DNA from: Purshia tridentata
Lineage: Eukaryota > Streptophyta > Magnoliopsida > Rosales > Rosaceae
Direction of reading: 5' to 3'
NCBI GenBank assembly: GCA_003254885.1
Contig: QANT01002211.1
Location: forward strand, 1-64,000
Length of the DNA: 64,000 bases
Positions 24,575-38,485 of the stretch are shown here, in pieces. The translations under genes were made by a program, and so were the position numbers. How positions within the stretch are numbered: position 1 is the first letter of the stretch; each line of letters starts with the position of its first letter. Below the pieces are notes generated by a model. That model saw only the letters and a list, made by a program, of their open reading frames with translations, made no database searches and was not told where the DNA came from.

Positions 24575-26139
24575 AGCTAGCTGGGATATGATCGATAGTG
24601 CCTCAAAGGATGGGAGCTGAACTAGGCACATATAAAAGGATATTCGAGATTGGTAGATGAGCCATGCAGTACTAAAACTATCTAGTTAATTTATAGTTAA
24701 TGATCAGAAATAAACTTTAAGATCCATGGATGTTTCCATTTGGATCTTGCTTCAATTAGTCATATCATGTTCACCAATTAATGATTAAAATTGTTATCAG
24801 AGAATATTGTAAACCAACTAAATTCCTGTAATATGATGCTTAATTATTACCATTATATATAAATTAGCTGCATAATTAACCCAAGTGGTGGTTACACTTG
24901 TCCTCTAAAGAGGATGTCTTAGATTTCAGATCATAATTCCTTTTCAGCTTCATTTATTTATTATTTTCAAGCAGCGTAATGCTTAGGCCTAATCCAATCT
25001 TCCTAGGAGAATCAACGCAGAGAGAGAGTGATGGATTAGGTTGGATAGATTTGGCTCTCAGCTGGGGCACAGTTGGGGGGGTTTATTTACCAGACAAATG
25101 TAGTTCAATTTTAACTAACACGTTATAAAATCGAATTTTACCAATTATCAAATCAGGTTTCATCAAAACATCAAATTTTTATGTATTTCATATGTAAATG
25201 AATTAGTATAAAATAATATAAATATTTCATATATACATATACACGTACATATATATTAATGATGATGTGCTTATAATTTCCAAGTATATATGATGTATAT
25301 GCCTTAGTAAAATTAATTATATAGTATTGTATGTATATATAATAGAATTCTACAAGCGATACACAAAAATAATAGAATTTTACACCAACTAATTATTAAT
25401 CTAGTGGTAAATTTGTTTCTCTAATATTGGCGGGAGAGGTTCCAAGTTCAAATCTCCCTACCTCAAATAAAAAAAAATATAGAATAGAGCTCTTCACTCA
25501 TATTAAATTTTTAATTGGCTGCAATTTGGCATACATCTCTTATATTGTTGAAAATATATTAAACTACAAAATAATAAAAATAAAACCAAAATTGTCTACA
25601 ATTGAAGGCATTAACGATTGGTTTGGTAAATTGGTAACAGTTTCCAAAGACTCAAAATTTTAGTTTGGTAATTAGTAGCCTTTTAGAAAAACTAAAAAAA
25701 ACTAAAAATTTGGTTTGGCTTTGATAAATGTCAAAAACCAGCCCTAATATTTATACTCACGTTAAGGATAACTGTAACATTTGGTGACATAAGATTTGGA
25801 GTTTACGATTGTATAATTTTCACTTATTTGGTCCTTTTAACGCTTGTACACAAAATGGAAAATATATGCCAACGTTAATTGCCTCTCTCAAATATATGTA
25901 ACTTTACCTTGTCATTTAGTTTAACTGTTTTTTTTTCAAGGAAAAAAAGCCAAATATATATAATATATTATATATACGACAAGGACCAACGGCAACAAAC
26001 AAAATTTTTCAGATCAGTTTCTAACAACGAAATTTACAGTAGAATTTCAAATAAGACAGGAAAAAGGGTAAGTCAGAAGTCATAAATAGGTCATAATTAG
26101 TCATAATAACCTGCGAAAAAATAAAAAATTAAGCCACCA
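24575..26139. other. AT-rich spacer
   Basis: 3' flank of the zinc-finger gene followed by strongly AT-rich DNA. One short SINE-like segment is listed separately (25398-25470). No coding region is supported. Confidence 0.4.
25398..25470 (+). mobile_element. tRNA-derived SINE-like fragment
   Basis: An A-box-like phrase (tctagtggtaaa) is followed about 35 bases later by a B-box-like phrase (ccaagttcaaatctccc) and then an A-rich tail (caaataaaaaaaaat). This order and spacing match RNA polymerase III internal promoters of tRNA-derived SINEs. No target-site duplication was confirmed. Confidence 0.4.
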
Positions 26140-26400
26140 AAGAAAGTGGAAGGAGAAAGAGGCTCACAGGTGGAAGAAAGTCCGTGGCTTTGAGAAGCCC
26201 AATTAATTAATGGGAAGCATCCTCTTGTGATCAAATGGCTAACCAACTTTGATCACCCCCTGGTGGTTGGTCTTCCTTCACTTGAGGAACAGTGCAAAAC
26301 ATGGTACAGATTTTCCGTACTCTAATGGGTACACCCAAAGTCCCAACCCTTATTTACAGAGGCCATGGAAACACTTCAAACTGCAGCCATGGATGGCTGC
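26140..26400 (-). pseudogene. decayed first exon of a quinone/enone oxidoreductase copy
   Basis: This minus-strand segment aligns by eye with exon 1 and the exon 1 donor of the intact gene at 28945-29163. The order is conserved: the start context gcagccat (ATG at 26390-26388), the tatttacagaggc stretch, the gtacaccca stretch, and at the other end gaaagaggctcacagg, which covers the splice donor. The reading frame is destroyed: the codons after the ATG are GCT GCA GTT then TGA. It is therefore a relic of a tandem duplicate. Confidence 0.75.
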
Positions 26401-27344
26401 ACAAGAAACTAAATTAAGCAAAAGAATGAGATGGGGCTCTTTGATTTCTTAGTTTTACTCGGTGTCTGTGATGGAGAGAGAGAGAGGCGACCTAAAAGAT
26501 CAGTAGATGTGGTTTGGTTTCAAGGAAAAGGAAAAGACAAAAATATTATGTGCTAGTGCTATGTCATTTTCAGTCTCAATTAGACAATCCATGCAATGAA
26601 ATCGAAATAAAGTTTTCTTAGATTTTATTTGTATTTTACTATAGAAATCTATGAAATGACTACTGCTGAGTATTTGGAATCACCATGTCACACGAACCAG
26701 TCTACACCATACACACAAGTTTTTTCTTTTAAAAAAGAAAAGATGCTATTTACATACCTATTATCTTTTTATTATATATCTTCTCTATAATGGAGGCCTG
26801 TGTACGTGGTGGCTGTGGCAGAGGCTTTTAAGGTGGCTAGGTTTCAACTTTTTTAAAAAAATATTTAAAAATTCACATTTAGGGTGCCGTGTAGTTTCGA
26901 TGCGTTAGTGGGTGTATAGTGTTTGTAACTTTGAATTAAAAGAAATTTGGTAAAATTAATGAAATATAAATATTTTAGTAATGAGTGGAGTGTGTAATGA
27001 GAAAATTTAAATTTGAAAAAAACATGAGTATGAATAGTTGAAGAAAATAAAATATGTAAATAACAATATTTAAAAAAAGTTTATTGTATGTAATTTTAAT
27101 ACAATCAAATAATATAATCAATTTATGTATTATCACTTATAACATATAAACTAGTTATATTATAAAATTGTGTTATGATGATATAAAAGAACTACTTAAA
27201 AAGTTAAGAAGTAATAACTCGGTGAAAAAGAATGAGACGACAAAACTTTTGAGTCTTGGACTGTATATGCATGAAGCTAGCTAGACACATTATGTATTGA
27301 GGTTCATTGTTCGACTTGTCATTGTGTATATGGATGACTCAATC

Positions 27345-27412
27345 GGTTATTATTGGACCTGCGCCACCTTCTTTCACTGCCCTATCAGACTCCCCTGTTT
27401 TTGTTTGAAATT
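27345..27412 (-). pseudogene. fragment of quinone oxidoreductase exon 4 start
   Basis: The phrase tcactgccctatcagactcccctgt (given here only in part) followed by ttttgttt matches the acceptor end of exon 4 of the intact gene (about 28012-28050), in the same orientation. It lies between the exon 1 relic and the intact gene. That order does not fit one co-linear duplicate, so it probably derives from another lost copy. Confidence 0.5.
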
Positions 27413-27689
27413 TTTTTCTTCTTCTTCTTCTTCTTACATGTTCATTATTTTCTTCTTTACCAATTCATCTTTAAGTCAGCATGTATTAACATGCATTGTC
27501 TAAACCTAATTCTAAATTTAAAACGACATCATTTTAGCACAAGCACAATATCAACATGAAACATAAGGCTGAGGAGGAAAAAAAAATGCAGAGAAAGTAA
27601 GGAAATTTAAGTCCAACTTATATAGATGGCATGCATCTCTCACATCACATCCCCTTATTAGTAATTACACAAGTATTTTAAGTTTAAAC

Positions 27690-27722
27690 CACCACACCAC
27701 ACCACACCACACCACACCATAC
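27690..27722. repeat. short ccaca minisatellite
   Basis: Six or so head-to-tail accac/cacac pentamers lie just downstream of the oxidoreductase stop codon, in its probable 3'UTR. The units abut without spacers, so this is a simple repeat. Confidence 0.85.
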
Positions 27723-27765
27723 ACATGGAAATGGGTTATATACAGAAAGAGGAACTCCCATGATC

Positions 27766-29229
<1,464 letters not shown>

Positions 29230-29251
29230 TCAGAGGTAGGTAGCTGTCACA

Positions 29252-29259
29252 ATTTATAG
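29252..29259 (-). promoter_or_regulatory. TATA box of the enone oxidoreductase gene
   Basis: The minus strand reads CTATAAAT about 90 bases upstream of the ATG at 29163, followed by a CT-rich leader. Confidence 0.55.
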
Positions 29260-30205
29260 AAATTACAAAGTCGGAGACTATTATGATTATGTGCAAGGGG
29301 ACCTATGAGACGTGACAACGTGTCATTTAGTGGGCGATGGGAGAGGGATGTGAAAGCTGATTATTTACTTGCGTGGCATAGAGCCATAGAGGAAAAAACG
29401 TTAATGCATGATGCATCTAGCAGCATTTTCCCTACAGGTTCAAAGATAGAAACTTCTGGACTTGTTCCCGATCTTGAAGCGCACCACTTTATATTCCAAT
29501 TATTTACTTGAACTGATGGAGTTGATGATATTTCGATTTTTTAAATAAACAAGTTGTAAATAAATAAGTTGTAGAATTGACTCGTAAATATTTAAATGCA
29601 AACTCTCAAATAATTAGGATTTATAAAAGGTTAGAAAACAAAGTAATTCCTATAGCACTATAGGGAGTTTCTTATCCCCTTACTTTGTCGAGCGACACAG
29701 AGCGACATACTTATTTATTTAAAATTTGTCACATATTTAACTTTTAATTATAATTTTTTACTACTAAAGCTAAACAGCCTAAACATAAATCACATGATAA
29801 TTAGAAATGTGGGAATATCATTCTAGCTATTCTAGACTTTATAGTTGAATCATTAAGTCATCCCACACAATCCTTTTTCTTTTGTTACAGCCCACAAGAT
29901 CTTTGCCATAAGGCCCATAATTGTGATTCTCCATACATGAATATACCGATATACCCTTATGTTCTCTTTTGGAAGTACTGCAGAATCAGTATTGGAAATG
30001 TTTCGGAGTTGGCCCAATAAACAAAACCTACTTCGGCAAGCCCATTAAAAACTCCATATGGTTTTCTTTTTTTCTTTGAGAATGACCATGAACTGGCCTA
30101 GCTAGCACATAAATAAGTTTCTCATTGCGTAAAAAATGACATGGAAGGGAAAAAATAATCATGGTAGGTTACAGGGATCAAGGCAGACAGAGGTAGACTT
30201 ATGAA
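29260..30205. other. spacer between oxidoreductase and CASP-like genes
   Basis: Promoter of one minus-strand gene and 3' flank of the next. AT-rich in the middle; no repeat, RNA gene or coding region was recognised. The plus-strand open frame at 29305-29511 has no homology that I recognise. Confidence 0.4.
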
Positions 30206-31915
30206 CTACAGAGATTTTAGGGTACCCAGGGTATAACCAGAGATGAGAGAGCATGAGGCAAAAGCAACAAAGGCAAGGAAGGACAATGCCACGGACGCAC
30301 GAGCCATATCTGGGAACTTGTCTTTGCCCCAATTAGACTCCCAGTCATCAACCCGAATGGCAGCCGATGAAGATGTCGAGATCAGAAGGTATGTCAAAAT
30401 CTGCCATGCCAAACAACAATTCCACCATTAAAAAGCTTGTAAACTTAAACAAACTAATCTGAAATATTTTGTTGGGTTTTTCACATGGCAACTTAGGGCC
30501 CCCATATTATGCCCCCAAAGTTTCATACATAGGGTTGAGCTGTTGGACACTATTAAGCAATCACAAGTAACCTAGCAGGACAAAACTTTACACATCGAAA
30601 AGGTGGTAAACACTAAACAAGTCATGAAGTAGGTCCACAATTACCTGATCATGCAATTCCGTGTGGTACAAACAAAAGCAATGGCCAACAAGTGATGTGT
30701 GAGCAATGAACACTATACTCCATTCATCAGATCAAATAAAGAAGTATGGCTATAGTCAACCAATAAGTAATAAGTAATAACCATCCAAGTGCTGTAGGAC
30801 CACCTTCATAGGCTGTGGTCCCCATAATATATCATCAAATTGCTAAGAGAATATAAAACAACCTTGGTCTACGTTAGGTAAGAAAATTAGTAATATTATA
30901 AGAGAGCCTCTTGTTTACACAAAAACTTGTGACTTGCCTGATCCATCAAGAAATCAAAGTAATGGCGGAGATGGTGCTGTATTACATGTTTTCCACTGGT
31001 AAAATAATAGGCCAAATCGTAGGTTTGCAGCCCTGAATAAACAAATCCTATCACATTCACCGCCAAGCAGTACCTACAATGAATACAATTCACATCAAAA
31101 TTTCAAATTGAATTAATAATCTTGCCCCCATTCACTAATCACTATACTCCCAATACCCACATGCCAAATTTGCCAAAAAACAAAGATAAATATCTAATAA
31201 TTCAACAAAATTGCTCTGAATTTGGGAATTTGTATTGCAAAAGCCTGTTTATGTTGCTCAAGATATGGTGCAGTACATGAAAACAGTAACAAATTAAATA
31301 CTTCCTGGAGAAACAGAGTGTTAGTGAGTGAGTGAGTGAGAAATGACAAAACCTGAACTCCTTGTAGCGATGGAAGGAATCTAAAGCCCAACCCTGCTTC
31401 TTGTCAGCGGCCATAACCGAGAAAGAGATCAAGCAAAATACAAACCCACAAATCCTAAACCCAAAAAAAGCCCTCACCATCCTCTCCTTCCTTGACCTCG
31501 TCAATATTGATAAGTTGGGTCTCAATGCTCGCCTGTTTACACCACCACCAGGGCCACCACTTTCTTCTTGAACCTCTCTAAGCCCAGCAACAAACCCAGC
31601 TTGGGCTTTCACAACCGGTGGCGATGGAGGCTTTGCCTGATTGGTATCTGGAGGTTTGACTCTGAACTCATGAGTGTGATAGGTTTCATGGGTGGAGTCT
31701 GTTGGAGAATCGGGTGGTGGAGATGGGGATATGGGGTCTCGGTTGAACAATAGAGAAGGTGAATAACAAGACTTAATGGGTGGTGGTGGTTCTGAGACGT
31801 TATGCTTTTCTTCTTTCATTTCTACTTCTACTTCTAAATCTTTTTCCTCTTCTCTGTTGTGTGGTGGTTCTTGTTGGTTTTTTGTCTTCATATTTTGGTG
31901 TGGGTTTACAGTCAT
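30206..31915 (-). CDS. CASPL4A: CASP-like membrane protein, 4A subgroup
   Basis: Three exons on the minus strand: 31915-31353, 31073-30938 and 30400-30206, 297 aa. The first 150 or so residues are a hydrophilic cytosolic tail rich in Glu, Pro and Ser ([29 protein letters not shown]). Four hydrophobic segments follow, around [53 protein letters not shown] and [20 protein letters not shown], with the family signatures SSSAA and [19 protein letters not shown]-like (formerly UPF0497) proteins are plasma-membrane scaffolds related to the Casparian strip formers. The start is the first ATG in the frame (31915); the frame is open further upstream. Intron 2 uses a GC donor (GATCAG|GCAAGT), because the only nearby GT would break the frame at the next exon. 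Confidence 0.9.
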
Positions 31916-32752
31916 TTGGATATTCTGGGACTCCGAGATTGAGAGGAAGTTCAAGTTGGAGAACGGGTTTCTTCAATTTGACAGTTTGTAATTTTTACAA
32001 GACTTCATTTAAGAACCTCCAAGTAGAATACCAAAAAGAGGAGGCCAGGCAGAAGCTCAGTGGGACAGTTTGCATAAAATAAAATTACTTCTTGTCCTTA
32101 TTCGTTAACTTGTTCATGTTGTTATCTAAGTTGCTGTCAACTGGACCACCAGAAACAAAAGGTTCTGGACGGTGGCCGGCGGGTAATAATACTTGCTCAA
32201 AATTAGTTGAAAACACGTATACTTGTTATTTCCTTCAAGAAATTTATTTCTTTCGTCACCAAATCAGACAAGTGAATCGGATTAAAGAGAAAATCTTTAC
32301 TATTTCCTATTCAGATTCAGGAATCCCATTCCCCTCTATTTTCTGCATCAATCGTGCCATGTGTCAGTTTGTTTTAGAGTTTCAATATCAACCTCAGTTT
32401 TCTCTAGCTGAGCAAGGACAGTTTATTTATACAAGTAAAGAACAACTATTAAGAATCTTATAAACCCCATCAAGCTCTCCTAGCCTCCTAGGTGTAAATC
32501 AGTAGCAAACTCAGTTACTTTATCAACCAATGAAATGAAAGCTCCAAACATGCCTCAACATCTTTGTACTTAATAACTGTGAGTACATGTAACAGGTACG
32601 GTATTTGAGCTAGTGAACTACCTATAAGTGAACAAACCTCATATATCACAGACCATGTCCAGAATAATAAAATGTTACATTGCACATATTATGCATCATT
32701 CCTCCCGAGTCCAGCCCTTAGGTTACGAGAAAACCACAAAGCTCGATGTGGC
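31916..32752. other. CASPL4A leader and promoter, ERA1 3' flank
   Basis: The first part is the 5' region of the CASP-like gene and the rest is the 3' flank of ERA1; both genes are on the minus strand. A plus-strand open frame (32092-32463) overlaps this spacer but shows no recognisable protein signature. Confidence 0.4.
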
Positions 32753-35700
32753 TCAGTCTGTTGTAAAGAATTCCCGTGCTTCACGATACTGATCTAAGAC
32801 AACATTGAAGAGGGGATGAACTGGCTCTAACAAATTGGAATAGGGACCTAATACTGCTCTTGGCAGCACTGGAGACTCATCATCTGACCACATATGTTGA
32901 CATACAGAAAGACCACTTAGACAATAACATGTGTGATAAAAGTCTCTAGATTTCCCAGGTTTGTCTTTCAGCCCACCCTTCTCATCCTGCATCGACCAAA
33001 TCAAATTAGAAAAATTAAACCCTGGGAAGTAAGATTTCTAATTTCTACAGCAATATCAGGCAAATGAGATATCCATTTGAAAACCCATGCAGTCAAGCAT
33101 CCAGTTATCAGAGTGTGAAGTTGTATTCGGAAGCCAAACCTGTGCACATAAAAGTATGTATTGCTGCAATGCTATGACGTGGAAAAGTGGCTCCATATCT
33201 ACACGCTTCTTGATAAAAGTATAACCAATATCATTCAAATTCACTGGACATTCAGCTATGCATACAAGAATGGAAAAATTATAAGATAAACCTCACAGCA
33301 TATTAAATTAGAAACTTAAACAAACAAAAATATGGGTATTCTGGTAAAAAATACATAGCCAAACATCTTAAACTCATCTAAGTCAGCCTACCTCCCTGCC
33401 TAGAATGGAGAGTCTTGTCAACTTGAGACGAAGTGCCTTCAAAACTCTTTCCCACTTCAGAAATACTTGATGCTGCAGAAGTGTGCTGGCTATCCATAGT
33501 GCAGTGTCCTCCAGCATCCGGGAGCACGAATGTTTCATCAATAATTGAGCATAGTTTTTGTAATAACGCAAAAACACCTCCCTGATCACTTATTTTAATT
33601 AATTAATTAATTATGACTATGATTAAGAAGGATCTTTAAGAAGATAAAGAAAGAGGTAGAGAATTACCTGCCAAAAGGAGTAGCAACCATCAACCAATTT
33701 ATTTGTCCTCCCCTGAAATCCACACTCTCTCCCTTGTCGAAATACCAACCAATCCTAATGCAGTAGGAAACTATATTTGTAATAAATTAAAAAAGATGTT
33801 TATGGAAATCATCGCAAAAGGAATACTACATTGAATATTATATACAGCAGACTAAAAGCATAGTAAAAACACTTGAATAGAGTCTCATATTTATATGCAG
33901 TTATAAAATGAAATATTTCATCTCAATCATGCAAAGAGATGCAAAACTATCTTACAATTAGTCTAGGCAAGTCCAAACGATTGACCTCATTGATCAGAAT
34001 CATTGTTGCCACCCCACAAAAGGTGTACCTGAAGAAAAAATTGCCGGATCTATCAAAGGTTTTGCCAAAGGAATGCACAGAACAAGCACACATGTATATG
34101 TGACAGGTGAATGAATGGAAAAGAAAAGGGAAGCCAGAATACATTGCCTAAAAGTTCACAAAGATAACTTGACAATAGTAAATTTTTGTTTCACATGTGC
34201 AATCTTCAGATTAGATAATCTGCAAAAGGACAAACAGGCGGACAAGCAATTTGGCATGTGACTGGAGGAAAGATTGGAAGTCAAAGAACATAGATATGCC
34301 AATTTCTTAATACGCAGATCTGATGTCACATTATTACTTGATGATATCAAAAGCTAATGCTCAAAGGGCTTTTAAACTCATGCTCTCCACTCCAACTGGA
34401 GTCTCTTAATACTTCACCCACATAACCAGGAAAAAAGACCATTGGTACATTTACAATCTTTAAACAGATATAAGTCTGAAACATACCCACCATGAGCTTC
34501 AGAACCAGGTTCCCCAGAAATTCCGCCTTCATAAGTCTGACAACTGCAAAGAGATAAAAATTAACTTTTCCTTGAAGGCAAATGAAGAAGTTACTAATAA
34601 AGGGCAGCAAAGACTTTTAAAAGAAAAGATAACCATAACTAAACCTAGAACAAGGTTCAATTTAAAACCAAAGGATATAATAAAATATTCCAACTCAGCT
34701 AAATTTAAAAATTAAAGACTTGGTAAACAACCTTAAGATGTAACTCCCAACATTATGAACCAGTTCATCATCCAAAATGTTCAAAATACTTGCTACCTGC
34801 GAGCATGAGTGAAATTTCCACGATGAAAATTAAGCAAGCATATAACAACATTGTAAATAAAGAACAGAACTATAAAAAATCATACACAAATATTCCAATC
34901 GCACTACAATTTTATGACAACAAGGATGGTACTAGCACAAGCATTAGCAAGTTCAAAAATACTTTAGGAGTAGGTGAGGAACAATTGGAAATGCCTTTGG
35001 CCATACAGCCCGACCTCCAACGTGAACCTGTGATCTAGTAGTCTAACAATGGATGAATAGCCACTTAATAAAAAAAGAGCTCTACCCTTGTTACTTAAGA
35101 AGGCGTGTGTGTGTGTGTGTGGGGGGGTGGGGTTGTGTGTGGTGCTGAGAGAGAGAAACTAACAGAAATGGCAGTGTAGCATGCCCGGACATCAATTTCT
35201 CCACCATCATGCATCCTGAGGATAAGTAATTAATGATAGTAAAAGTAATATTTAAAAGGTTCAGAAAATCTCAATGTACTTTCTAATTTCAAACTAGAAA
35301 ATCCTGAATTAATGTGATATCGAACCTGAAGCCCCCGCTTGGATGTTTCATTCGCTGCAGAAATGCGTACAATTTACTTCTGAATAGAAACGAATCATGT
35401 CAAATCACTTCCCAAAAGCTCAGAATTGCACTGTTGTAAAAGAAGCGAGTTTGTTTATAAGCATAAACTGACCACCTATTAATTGATGAAAGCGCTTCAT
35501 GACCACCCAGAGTTACAAGTGAATTTACTGCAGCATAAGTTGTTGCAAGATGTGGCAACTGAACAAAACAGTTAACAAGTTAACTATTGTAAGCAAAAGA
35601 ATACATGATATAGTAGAGGGTACAAATATGTTTTATAAGTCTAGTCTCGAATGAAAGCAGTTATATAGCTGGACAAAAGCAGTTCTACTCAGGCTATCAC

Positions 35701-36479
35701 AAATAACACCAACTGAGGTTCAACAAATAATCAACAATGACTAAGCCACCTCGGCAGATAGGGGGATCAGTTACTTGCCTGTCCAGGTCCGCCACCATAT
35801 CCACCATCTGGGTCCTGCAAGCAAACAAAAGCACCGGCCTTTCATTATTTTCAATTTAAGCAATGTGAGATTGTCATACAACTTTCAATTGGTTATGTGC
35901 ATACCTGACAACGGCTAAGGAAGTCAATGGTGTTATTTTCCAGTTGAGCATCAACAGACTCCCCCAGTAAACCCAATGAATGCAGAATCCAATAGCAAAC
36001 CCAGGGTCGACTGACAAAACAAATGCAAACATTTGAAAATTTCTCAAAAAAATAAATACTTTAAACCAGTTCTATAAATTCAGCTCATCAAATTTAGGTG
36101 GGTATGTGGTGTGTGTGAGACAGAGAGAGATAGAGAGAGCTTTACTTGGCATCCAAAACGGAAAATGAGGGAGGGAGTTGTCTGAGACCTCTCGTTAGGT
36201 ACTCTATGTGATTGTCACGCTGAAGTTCCAACCTTTATAATCAAGACCCAAAAAAAAAATCATTATGATTCTAGAACCAAGCAAAAGACTAGAATTAGGA
36301 AACCCCAGGAATGATTGAGTTGAGAGTGAAATTGGGGAATTTTTATTTTTATTTTACATTACAGATTGGGCGTTGCGGGGAACACTGCCGAAGAGGTTGT
36401 AGGTCCGAAAGACCTGACTCTCTACCATCCATTGGTCGCGTTGAGTCACGGTTGCGACGGGAAGCTCCGACGGCTCCAT
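32753..36479 (-). CDS. ERA1: Protein farnesyltransferase beta subunit (ERA1)
   Basis: Catalytic subunit that pairs with the alpha subunit to attach farnesyl to the Cys of CaaX proteins; in plants it restrains abscisic acid signalling. Multi-exon gene on the minus strand. The first exon (36479-36358) starts MEPSELPVATVTQRDQW and its last codon is completed by the next exon (36232-36146, LELQRDNHIEYLTRGLRQL). Then come the RPWVCYWILHSLGLLGE block, HLATTYAAVNSLVTLGGHEAL, GGEIDVRACYTAISVASIL, SCQTYEGGISGEPGSEAHGG, GGYTFCGVATMILI, NKLVDGCYSFWQGGVF (zinc ligands Asp and Cys of DGC) and DKPGKSRDFYHTCYCLSGL (zinc ligand His). The last exon is 32986-32753, ending REFFTTD. A Ser-rich insertion (SQHTSAASSISEVGKSFEG) is typical of plant ERA1. 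All key residues are present, with no lesion. Confidence 0.95.
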
Positions 36480-38377
36480 CTCAACACTGCAGCACTAAAA
36501 CTCACCGTTTTGCACTTTGAGTTCACTTGTAGACTTCTTGTGGCGATTAGAAAAATAAGGTGGTGTTTGGATTTGGACCCGAGCTTCGAGCATTGAACCG
36601 ACTGTAAAACTAGGCTTGGATAGCCTTTTGATCAAAGTCATGAACTTGGGCCCTATACTTCAACTAAGGCCTAATTTATTGGGCTAGATAACAAAACACA
36701 TAAGCCCAATTTCATTGGGCTATATAACGAAACAATTAAGCCCACTTTTACTGGTTAATGGTGGCTCTGTCAAAATAAAATAAAATACATAAGGCCGCGG
36801 CCACCTCCCCAAGATAAGAGATAACTAGTTGAGTCGTAGTGACGTGGCACAATTCAATAGAGGATGAATTTGCCACGTAAGAAGATAAAGATTTGAGAAC
36901 GTGTAGTTTAGACTTTAGATGACCATTTGGATTTCCTTTAATAATTCAAGTTCTCTTTTGTTTCTTGGACAAATAATAATTCAATTTCAATTAAAGTTGA
37001 AAACTTGAAGTCGAGTAGTGGTCTCTCCAACTTGTATATCGGTGTCGGTTAGGTGCTCTCGGGCTTTCGCCATTTTGTTGATCACATCCAGATGTACCAA
37101 ACAGCCTTCACCCGTGGGATGGGACACAGCACCCAAAGTTTTCTTCATCGGCGGCTGAAGGAGAGTTTGCCCCTGAAAATTTGAACTCTGATCACATTTA
37201 AGGATTAAAAGTTTGACTATATGATATGTGGTGATTGTATTACAGAATTTTTCTTATAAATTTATCACAAATTTAAATTGGATAATACTATCAACATTAA
37301 AATAGAGTTTATCTAAATAATACAAAGAAGATGCTATTATATAGTTGGTATATTAAGTATTTTTCATAATATAATTATATTTTAAGTTTTTAGTGTTTAT
37401 CGAACTTAGTTGTACTATGGGTAATTATATAGTTATTTTAATTGAGTTACCAAATAACTGTATAATAAGTAGGTTTAGAATAGATAAAAAAATTTATTTT
37501 TTCTTATAATGCAGTAAAATATATGCAGTTGAAATTATCATAGAATTTCCAACTCTGCACCAAAGTTCGATTCCCCTCCCCTCAAATATCTTTATGCCTT
37601 GACAAAAAAATGTAATAAAAATTATATCATGATTACTACATTTAATTACATTTAGTCTTATTGTGAATTTTATTTATTTTTGATAACTAATACATTATAA
37701 AGTTATTTTGTTTATTTAAGAGAGAACCGAACCCATGACATTGTCTCGTCCACCCTCACTACTTAGCTAACCCCAAGGACATATTAATATTATGTTAATT
37801 TCAATACTTCCAATGTTGTTAAGTTAAAATATGTCAAAATTATTTTTGTATTAATTTTTAAGGGCGGAATAAATCAATCTACTTTCTAAAGTTTATATCA
37901 ATAATAATGTTTTTATTCTAACTTATATCAATAATCATATGGTTTTGCAAGAACATAACAGAATGATTACATTCCACAATAAGCCTTCAACTCTATCTAA
38001 GTCATTTTTTCGTAATACAACTTTATTACATCAATCATTGTTACTTGTAAGTTGTAAAAGTCCAAGTTGATGGGCATAATCCTGTCTACAAATGAAGTTT
38101 TTATGTAATATTTGAAATATTTTATTAATTTAAATATAATTTGCTAAAAACATATTTATCTAGAAAAGAAGAGGATTTTCGGACATTTGCCAAAAGAAAA
38201 AGGAGTTACAGAGTACACTGTACATGTGCGTAGCATGCATTTGGAGAAAAATCAGGTACGCAATTCGAAAAGACAAAAGAAATTGGGAAGGGACGAATTA
38301 GAGAAAGGACCGTTTCGTCATATCGAGACAACAAAGAGAAGCACCCGTTGACACAGAGAGAGTGAGTGAGCTTCGCT
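36480..38377. other. divergent promoter region between ERA1 and FDH
   Basis: About 1.9 kb separates two divergently transcribed genes. The ERA1 side has an inverted pair of ACGTGGC/GCCACGT motifs (gacgtggca near 36841 and tgccacgta near 36870) about 370 bp from its ATG. The middle is AT-rich. Two Pol III B-box-like phrases (near 37565, and on the minus strand near 37725) hint at old SINE fragments. No coding sequence is supported. Confidence 0.4.
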
Positions 38378-38385
38378 TATAAATT
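38378..38385 (+). promoter_or_regulatory. TATA box of the FDH gene
   Basis: The TATAAATT octamer lies about 105 bases before the ATG at 38486, leaving a leader of about 75 bases. Confidence 0.6.
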
Positions 38386-38485
38386 AATGGGGGAAAGCTC
38401 TGAGTTGTAGATAACTCACAGGCTTTGAGACTTCTCTTTCAGTTTAATTCCAGAGTAGAATTACTAATTAGCAGAAAGGAGGGAC

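Noticed and set aside
27690-27722. Regular short repeats resembling a repeat array
   Set aside because: The units are 5-bp accac pentamers without spacers: a simple minisatellite, not a CRISPR-type array, and the genome is eukaryotic.
29305-29511. 68-codon open frame upstream of the oxidoreductase
   Set aside because: No similarity that I recognise, and it lies in the promoter region of the minus-strand gene.
31916-31954. Longer N-terminus for the CASP-like protein
   Set aside because: The extension would start at a TTG codon; the first ATG in frame is at 31915.
32092-32463. 123-codon open frame on the plus strand
   Set aside because: It lies in the spacer between two minus-strand genes, has no recognisable motif or splice context, and its composition looks like translated non-coding AT-rich DNA.
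37556-37790. B-box-like motifs suggesting SINEs (also near 51300)
   Set aside because: Only the B-box phrase is convincing. A-box, tail and target-site duplications could not be shown, so they are not called as elements.
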